From Oscillospiraceae bacterium (GTDB lineage Bacteria; Bacillota; Clostridia; Oscillospirales; Oscillospiraceae), in NCBI GenBank assembly GCA_016290695.1, contig JAEEUX010000062.1:1-11181 (forward strand): a DNA stretch of 11,181 bases. Reading direction: 5' to 3'. Of this stretch, positions 5,688-11,181 are shown one piece after another. How positions within the stretch are numbered: position 1 is the stretch's first letter; each line of letters starts with the position of its first letter. The notes under the pieces are model-generated. The model worked only from the letters and a program-made list of their open reading frames with translations, did not search any database and was not told where the DNA came from. The position numbers and the translations under genes are program-made.

Positions 5688-7138
5688 CCAGCAATTCCGT
5701 TCAAAAGCTGCTCGATATCTGTATCGCGCTTTCCGGCGAACGCGACAGGGAAAGTCTGCTTTCCCAGATCCTTGACGCGGCGATAGACATCGCCGATTCC
5801 GACGGCGGCACTCTCTATCTTCTGGAGGACGACGGGCTCCACTTCTGCCGCATGGTCACCAAATCCATGGGCATCCGCCAGGGCGGGCACGACGGAGAGA
5901 TAACCCTGCCGCCCGTGCCGCTGCGGCCTTCCCACGTCTGCGCCCGCGCCGTGCTCGAAAACCGCAAAATAGTCGTCCCTGACGTCCATACCGACGACAG
6001 ATTCGATTTTTCCGGCGCGCGCAAGTATGACGAAATGACGGGCTATCACACTCGTTCGATGCTCGTCGTTCCCCTGTGCAACGACAAGGGGCGGCTCATT
6101 GGCGTATTGCAGCTCATAAACGCGCTCGACGAGGCGGGCAATCCCACGGACTTCGACCCCGGCTGCGTCGAGCTTATCGAAGCCCTGTCCTCGCAGGCAG
6201 CCAGCAGCATAACCACGATGATGTACTCCGAGGACATCGAGCGCCTGCTCGATTCCCTCGTCGGTGCGCTCTCCACCGCGATAGATCAGCGCACTCCCTA
6301 TAACGCCAACCACACGCGCAACATGGCGCGTTACGGTGCCCGCTTCCTCGACTGGCTCGACGAAACGGACAACGCCTGGAAATTCGACCCCACGCGCCGC
6401 CGCGCCTTCCTCATGAGCGTCTGGCTGCACGACGTCGGCAAGCTCGTCGTCCCCCTCTCGGTCATGAATAAGGAGGACCGCCTCGGCGCGGGGATAAACG
6501 AGGTCGAGCACCGCTTTGAGGTAATCGCCCTGCTCGACAAAATCGCCCTGCTCGAGGGCCGCATAACAGAGGAAGAATACTCTGCCCGCCGCGAGCATTT
6601 CACTTCCGCGGCAGAGCTTATCCGCCGCGTGAACAAGGCCGGTTTCCTGCCGGACGCGGACCTTGCCGCGATAGAAGCCCTCGCCGCCGCGACCTTCACG
6701 GATTCGTCCGGCGAAGCCCGCCCGGTAATCACGCCCGAGGAGCTCGTGTCTCTCTCCGTCCGCAAGGGAACGCTCACCGCCGAGGAACGCGGCGTTATGG
6801 AAAGCCATGTCGTCATGACGGCAAAAATTCTCGATCAGGTCTCCTTCCCTAAGGAGCTCTCCGCCGTTCCCGGCTGGGCGGCGGCGCATCACGAGCTGCT
6901 CAACGGCAGCGGCTACCCGAACCACATCACGGCGGAGGCAATCCCGCCGGAGGTTCGCCTCCTCACTGTTCTGGACGTTTTCGATGCGCTCACCGCGCGC
7001 GACCGCCCGTATAAGCCCGGTATGCCCGTAGAGAAAGCGTTCACGATACTCCACAGCATGGTGGAGGAAGGAAATATAGACGGGAGCATACTTTCCCTTT
7101 TTGAAAAATCCAACGCATGGGAGGATAAACAGGAATGA
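5684..7138 (+). CDS. GAF domain plus HD-GYP domain protein, probable c-di-GMP phosphodiesterase
   Basis: Cytoplasmic signalling protein of 484 residues. A GAF sensor domain (about 8-175) starts with the typical helix and SDGGTLYLLEDD and ends with LIGVLQLINALDE. HD-GYP domains hydrolyse cyclic di-GMP. Here the conserved residues are His210 (ANHTRNMARY), HD 249-250 with GK 252-253 (LHDVGKLVVP), His375 (ESH), HHE 402-404, GSGYP (408-412) and DVFDALTARDRPY (431-443). All metal-binding positions appear intact, suggesting an active enzyme. The canonical HHExxDGxGYP reads HHELLNGSGYP, with Asn for Asp. About 100 residues (268-365) are inserted between HDVGK and ESH, longer than in minimal HD-GYP domains. 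The start overlaps the MBL stop (ATGA), with GGAGG-type sequence at 5668-5675, and the stop overlaps the next gene in the same way. Confidence 0.92.
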   Translation: MTSNSVQKLLDICIALSGERDRESLLSQILDAAIDIADSDGGTLYLLEDDGLHFCRMVTKSMGIRQGGHDGEITLPPVPLRPSHVCARAVLENRKIVVPDVHTDDRFDFSGARKYDEMTGYHTRSMLVVPLCNDKGRLIGVLQLINALDEAGNPTDFDPGCVELIEALSSQAASSITTMMYSEDIERLLDSLVGALSTAIDQRTPYNANHTRNMARYGARFLDWLDETDNAWKFDPTRRRAFLMSVWLHDVGKLVVPLSVMNKEDRLGAGINEVEHRFEVIALLDKIALLEGRITEEEYSARREHFTSAAELIRRVNKAGFLPDADLAAIEALAAATFTDSSGEARPVITPEELVSLSVRKGTLTAEERGVMESHVVMTAKILDQVSFPKELSAVPGWAAAHHELLNGSGYPNHITAEAIPPEVRLLTVLDVFDALTARDRPYKPGMPVEKAFTILHSMVEEGNIDGSILSLFEKSNAWEDKQE

Positions 7139-10100
7139 AAAAACTTATCTCGGCCTTTCTCGCTCTGATTTTTATTTTCACGCTCATTCTGCCCGCCGCT
7201 GCGGCGGAATCCGCCTCGGGCGCGACGCTGCGCCTTGAAAAGACGGAGGGCACGGTGACCGTCACGAAATCCAGCGGCAAGGAAGTCACGGTGAAAAACG
7301 ATATGCGCCTGCTCAGCGGCTACACGGTGAAGACCGCCGCGAAGAGCTATGCGTACATAAGCCTTGACGACACGAAGGCCGTTAAGCTCGACGCTTCGAG
7401 CGAGGCAACCATAGACAAATCGGGCAAAAAGCTCGATATCAACCTCGTCTCCGGCTCGATTTTCTTCGACGTATCAAAGCCGCTTGACGGCGACGAGCAG
7501 CTTAATATCAAGACCTCCACGATGATCACCGGCATCCGCGGGACCTCCGGCGTCGTTACCGCGAAGCGCGAAAAGGGCGTCCAGCGCACGGTTGTCGCGC
7601 TGTTTGACGGCGCTCTTACCGTAACGACCTTCTTCACCGACGGCACAAAGGAGAGCGAAATTCTCTCCGCCGGCTTCGGCATGGATTCCGCTCTGGGCGG
7701 CGAGCCCTTCCCGCTCGCTCCTAAGGACGTTCCCGGCTTCGCTGCGGTGGAGATAGCGAAAAGCACCGATTTGCAGGCGCGTCTTGCCGAGGTTTTCGGC
7801 GAGGACGGCGTGGGGGAGATAGTTTCCGGCGCACAGGAAAAGCTAAAGGCCGATGAAGCGGCGGACGAGCAGGAACAGTCCGAGCTTCTTGTTAAGCTCG
7901 ACGCGCAGAAGTCCGAGCAGACGGAAATCGACAAGGCCGCAGGCATTTCCGAAACCGGCTCCAAGGACGATATACAGCTCTTTAAGGCCGACGAACCCAC
8001 CGGCGGCGGTGGCGGCGGCGGCAGCTCCACGCCTCCCGCGCCCATAGACAAAACGCTTACAGTAATGGGGCTTACAGCCGAGGGCGATGAAGAATACGGC
8101 CTTGCGGAAGCGCTCGTCGAGGCGGCAAGAGCGGAGAACCAGAGCATAAACTACACGATAACCGTCTCCCCCTCAGCAAGAGAAATCACCCTCAGCCCCG
8201 ACGAAGCCAGAATGATGATGGCTTCCGGGCAGCTTCCCGCCGACGAGCATTACACGGACAGTCTCGTAATAAAAGATAATGTCACCTTAATTTCAAGCGA
8301 GCAGTTCCGGCCCTCAAGCATTGCCGTCACGGGCGGCACCCTCGCAGGCACGATGAACAGCGACGCAACCACGATAAACATAGACGGCGGCTCTATAGAC
8401 GCCGACATTCCCAGCAGCTCTAACCCCGACGCGGGCTGCTCCGTCGGCGAAATTACCGTAGGTTCGAGCGCCGAGCCCAGCACCTTCTCGGGAAACGTTT
8501 CGGCGAAGGATTTCACTGTCTCGGCAAACGCGAAGGCGGAAATTTCGGGCTCGATCTACGTATCGGGCTCGGAACTGGACAACGGCCTTGTGAGCAATTC
8601 CGCGAGCTCCATCACCGTAAACAGCGGCGCTTCATTGGAGTTCTGGAAGGGCAGCCTGACCGGCTCGGTTGAAAATAATGGCAGCTTTGACCACATCAGC
8701 CCCGACAACAGCTTTGACCTCAATTCATGCAGGTTCGTCAACAACGGAACCTTCAACGCGGAGAGTATGAACATCGATAACGGCAGCAATTTTACAAACA
8801 ACAGCAGCGGCACAATTACGGGATACATACGCCTTAACGGCAACACCGCGTCCAGCAGCTTCACAAACAGCGGCACAATTACGGACGAAGGCTCCAGCCA
8901 CAGTCCCGGAATCGATCTCTACTATGATAATACCTTTCTTAATTACGGCACGATAACGAATCCCATTATAACAATCGACAACAATGCAGTATTTGAAAAC
9001 GCCGGTACAGGCGAAATAACGCTTCCGGACAGAAGCCATATGTCCTACGACTCAGACCGTTACGGCATAAAGGCCGGAAGCAACAATCCCGGCACAAGTC
9101 TTTGCACGCTTATAAACGAAGGCAGCATTGATTCGACCCTCTCCCGCGTGGACGTTCTTGAAGGCGCGACTCTTGAAAACAGAGGCAGCGGCACAATAAC
9201 AAGCGGCGGCGACGTTAGCCTCCGCGTATATGACGACAGCCCCGATGACGACGCATACGCCAGCGTCAGAATAAGCGGCGGCTCTATATTAAACACAAAG
9301 AGCGGCGAGGGCGGAACCGCCATTTTTGCTGACGGCTGCGTAGCCCATGGCGTAAGCTCCATCGGCGGAGGAACCCCCGTCACAAGCATGTCGGGCGGCG
9401 TAATAATCTCCGGCGGCACGGTTTACAGCCAAAACGGCATCGCCATAAACGCGATGAAGAACAGCGACATCTCCGTCTCAGGCAGCGCGAACATAAGCAG
9501 CGGCGTAACAAAAGCCATTGCCCTTGATGATTCTTCCTTGAGCATGGACGGCGGAACGGTACAGTCTTCTCCCAACGGCAATTCCCCGGAAGACGGCGAC
9601 GCTCTGATATACTCGACTACGTCAAGCGCCACGAGTTCCATTTCCATAAACAGCGGCACCGTCAGCAGCAGTATTATGAACTGCATAAAGCTCGAAGGAG
9701 AAAGCAGCCTTGATATGCTGGGCGGCACGGTGAGCTATACCGGCACGGTCAGCCGTTCCGCAGTTTTCTCTAACGCTCCGGACAGTTCGATCCTGCTGAG
9801 AGGAAGCTCAGTCGTTTCGTCATCAACCGGTACCGCGCCCACCATAGACCTCGCAAACGCATCTATAGAAGTAAAAATGGACAGCGCCGGCACCGGCAAA
9901 ATAACCAACGGCGGAAACGGAGAGCATTCCAGCGCCATCAGAGCAAACGGCGTTTCTGAATTCAGCGTGCAAAGCGGCACGATAAGCTCCGTAAACAGCG
10001 CCGGAATAGAGCTCAGCCAAACCGTTATCAATATTTCCGGCGGAACGATAAAGTCCACCAACGGCAGCGCCATAAAAGCAGACTATTGCGAAAGTGTTGA

Positions 10101-10860
10101 AACCGGCAGCGGCCCCATAGCGGGCATAACGATAACAGGCGGAACAATAAGCTCCACCAACGGCAGCGCAATCACCGGCACCGGCGAAAGCAATTTTGAA
10201 ATAAACGGCGGTACGATAAGCTCCGCAAACGCCAACGGGCTTGACCTTGTCTATTGCACGACGAATCTTTTAGGCAGCGCCGCAATCAACGCCGCGAACG
10301 GCACGGGAATCAAAGCCGATTGCGGAGATACGTTAATTTCCGGCGGAACCATAAACGCCAAAGAAGGAGCAAATATAGCTAACATATCGGGTTTAGGCGG
10401 ATCCTCGGCAAAAATCACCGGCGGAACCATAAACGCGACGACCGGCAACGGCATCACAGTCGGCGACTCGGCGAACGTAACCATCGGCGATTACGATAAT
10501 AAAGGTACTGACGATTATAGCGATGATATAGTCATGGGCAACGCAATCATCTACTCCGAAAGCGGAGACGGAATAAACGCAACCGCAGCATCTTCCAGTA
10601 CAACGCTCTATGCCGGCAGAATAGGCACCGGGGCCGCCCTGGGCAGCGACCACTTTGCTCTCAACGGAAATAGCTTTAACCTTGGAGCAAACTCCGTCCA
10701 GAAAAATATCGTAGTCGAGCTGGCAGATGTGCTGCTGCGCGGCATTTACGAGACAGCCGGTACTACCCTATACTCATCCGATGCATTCCTTGAGGGCAAT
10801 GATCTTTCCCCAAAAGAAGTAGACGGTATACAGTACTATGCCGTAACCGAAGGTTATTAA
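7135..10860 (+). CDS. Secreted FecR-domain protein with long repeat-rich (probable beta-solenoid) region
   Basis: Exported protein of 1241 residues. A Sec signal peptide (KK, a hydrophobic stretch, then LPAAAA; likely cleavage after residue 24) precedes a FecR domain (about 30-185) with AYISLDDTKAVKLDASSEATI, LVSGSIFFDVSKP and the hallmark MITGIRGTSGVV. A charged Lys/Glu/Asp-rich linker (215-288) leads to seven glycines (290-296). From about residue 300 to 1190 the protein is rich in Ser, Asn, Gly and Thr, with recurrent GGTI/GGTV units such as ISGGTIKSTNGSAI and ITGGTISSTNGSAI, as in beta-helical surface proteins. I see no LPXTG motif, SLH domain or C-terminal membrane helix, so the anchor is unknown. 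FecR domains act in sensing or signal transfer outside the membrane. It lies between HD-GYP (4-nt overlap, GGGAGG at 7119-7124) and CHASE2, which suggests a sensory partner. The repeat part could be an adhesin or ligand-binding surface. Confidence 0.85.
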   Translation: MKKLISAFLALIFIFTLILPAAAAESASGATLRLEKTEGTVTVTKSSGKEVTVKNDMRLLSGYTVKTAAKSYAYISLDDTKAVKLDASSEATIDKSGKKLDINLVSGSIFFDVSKPLDGDEQLNIKTSTMITGIRGTSGVVTAKREKGVQRTVVALFDGALTVTTFFTDGTKESEILSAGFGMDSALGGEPFPLAPKDVPGFAAVEIAKSTDLQARLAEVFGEDGVGEIVSGAQEKLKADEAADEQEQSELLVKLDAQKSEQTEIDKAAGISETGSKDDIQLFKADEPTGGGGGGGSSTPPAPIDKTLTVMGLTAEGDEEYGLAEALVEAARAENQSINYTITVSPSAREITLSPDEARMMMASGQLPADEHYTDSLVIKDNVTLISSEQFRPSSIAVTGGTLAGTMNSDATTINIDGGSIDADIPSSSNPDAGCSVGEITVGSSAEPSTFSGNVSAKDFTVSANAKAEISGSIYVSGSELDNGLVSNSASSITVNSGASLEFWKGSLTGSVENNGSFDHISPDNSFDLNSCRFVNNGTFNAESMNIDNGSNFTNNSSGTITGYIRLNGNTASSSFTNSGTITDEGSSHSPGIDLYYDNTFLNYGTITNPIITIDNNAVFENAGTGEITLPDRSHMSYDSDRYGIKAGSNNPGTSLCTLINEGSIDSTLSRVDVLEGATLENRGSGTITSGGDVSLRVYDDSPDDDAYASVRISGGSILNTKSGEGGTAIFADGCVAHGVSSIGGGTPVTSMSGGVIISGGTVYSQNGIAINAMKNSDISVSGSANISSGVTKAIALDDSSLSMDGGTVQSSPNGNSPEDGDALIYSTTSSATSSISINSGTVSSSIMNCIKLEGESSLDMLGGTVSYTGTVSRSAVFSNAPDSSILLRGSSVVSSSTGTAPTIDLANASIEVKMDSAGTGKITNGGNGEHSSAIRANGVSEFSVQSGTISSVNSAGIELSQTVINISGGTIKSTNGSAIKADYCESVETGSGPIAGITITGGTISSTNGSAITGTGESNFEINGGTISSANANGLDLVYCTTNLLGSAAINAANGTGIKADCGDTLISGGTINAKEGANIANISGLGGSSAKITGGTINATTGNGITVGDSANVTIGDYDNKGTDDYSDDIVMGNAIIYSESGDGINATAASSSTTLYAGRIGTGAALGSDHFALNGNSFNLGANSVQKNIVVELADVLLRGIYETAGTTLYSSDAFLEGNDLSPKEVDGIQYYAVTEGY
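10037..10451 (+). repeat. Imperfect direct repeats inside the FecR-protein gene
   Basis: Related units of roughly 34 nt begin at about 10037, 10136, 10205, 10339 and 10418. Each encodes a GGTI(N/S/K) motif. The first two share long blocks such as TCCACCAACGGCAGCGC, and the last two share GGCGGAACCATAAACGC. Spacing between units is irregular (about 70-135 nt), as expected for coils of a repeat protein and unlike a CRISPR array. Weaker GGT units extend back to about 8330. Confidence 0.75.
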
Positions 10861-10866
10861 TAGCCC

Positions 10867-11181
10867 ATGAAACACACTAAACTCACATTAAAACATATCG
10901 CCGCGGCCTTTCTCGCGGCGGCGGCGCTCACGGCGGCCGCCGGGTTCGGCCTCCTTTACGGCGCGGACAACGCCGTGGCGGACCTCATCTATCAGCGCCC
11001 CGGCGCTACGGACGGTGAAATAGTAATAATCGGTATGGATGCCCGCGCCGTCGAGGAATACGGGCCTATGCCGTGGCCCCGCTGGGTCATGGCGGACGTG
11101 ATAGACGTCCTCAACTCCGAGGCCGACGCGCGCCCCGCCGTTATCGGCGTAGACGTCCTCTATGTCGGCGCGAGCGATGAC
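10867..11181 (+). CDS. CHASE2-domain membrane sensor protein, N-terminal part
   Basis: The first 105 codons of a protein that continues past the right edge. An N-terminal hydrophobic segment (about residues 10-31, AAAFLAAAALTAAAGFGLLYG) would anchor it in the membrane. The CHASE2 extracytoplasmic sensor then follows: ADLIYQRPG, EIVIIGMDARAVEEYGPMPWPRWVMADVIDVLN, and AVIGVDVLYVGASDD, matching the usual IVIVxIDxxSlxxxGxWPWPR and ViGfDvlF pattern. CHASE2 proteins usually continue into membrane helices and an adenylate/guanylate cyclase, kinase or diguanylate cyclase domain, which cannot be seen here. The start is 6 nt after the FecR gene stop with only a weak AAGG upstream, which suggests translational coupling. 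FecR and CHASE2 genes or domains are recalled as frequent companions of class III cyclases. Confidence 0.85.
   Translation, partial: MKHTKLTLKHIAAAFLAAAALTAAAGFGLLYGADNAVADLIYQRPGATDGEIVIIGMDARAVEEYGPMPWPRWVMADVIDVLNSEADARPAVIGVDVLYVGASDD

Noticed and set aside
5375..7054. 559-codon open frame on the minus strand across the MBL and HD-GYP genes
   Set aside because: No ribosome site or recognisable domain, and both plus-strand genes have complete catalytic motifs over the same bases. It is an antisense shadow.
10037..10451. CRISPR-like array
   Set aside because: Units are imperfect, irregularly spaced and in frame within a long coding sequence. They encode protein repeats.
10700..10860. Cell-wall anchor (LPXTG, SLH) or autotransporter domain at the end of the FecR protein
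   Set aside because: The last 50 residues show no LPXTG, no following hydrophobic segment and charged tail, and no SLH or beta-barrel pattern.

Overview
The window looks like chromosomal DNA from a GC-rich anaerobic bacterium, most likely a clostridial Firmicute. The FtsH sequence resembles clostridial homologues in the segment after the Walker B motif. Shine-Dalgarno sites are strong (GGAGG, AAGGAG), one gene starts with TTG, and GC-rich genes are separated by AT-rich spacers. This assignment rests on recalled family resemblance, and Synergistota cannot be excluded.

Region 1 (1-882, minus) is the N-terminal part of an ftsH gene that runs off the left edge. Its frame is intact except for one in-frame TGA (70-72), exactly where FtsH proteins usually carry the cysteine just before the Walker B motif. 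Region 2 (883-1267) is the divergent spacer between ftsH and eutH. It holds a 162-bp MITE-like inverted-repeat element (1037-1198) and candidate promoters for both genes.

Region 3 (1268-4386, plus) is a tight three-gene group: an EutH-type ethanolamine permease, an ion-transporter-superfamily (SLC13/ArsB-like) permease starting at TTG, and a fumarylacetoacetate-hydrolase-fold enzyme. No ethanolamine ammonia-lyase or microcompartment gene is present in the window.

Region 4 (4387-4865) is a 479-bp AT-rich spacer. It contains a perfect 18-bp hairpin with a TTCG loop, a good sigma-70-type promoter with a perfect 14-bp palindrome at the predicted start of transcription, and a GC-rich island that can fold in two mutually exclusive ways.

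Region 5 (4866-11181, plus) is a tightly packed operon that looks like a signalling module. It encodes a metallo-beta-lactamase-fold hydrolase of the cyclic-phosphodiesterase-like type, a GAF/HD-GYP protein (probable c-di-GMP phosphodiesterase), a secreted 1241-residue protein with a FecR domain followed by a long Ser/Asn/Gly-rich repeat region, and the start of a CHASE2 membrane sensor that runs off the right edge. The first three genes overlap by 4 nt (ATGA) at each junction, and CHASE2 follows after 6 nt. My reading is that an extracytoplasmic FecR/CHASE2 sensor is wired to two intracellular phosphodiesterase-type enzymes. The nucleotide involved is unknown because the CHASE2 output domain lies outside the window.
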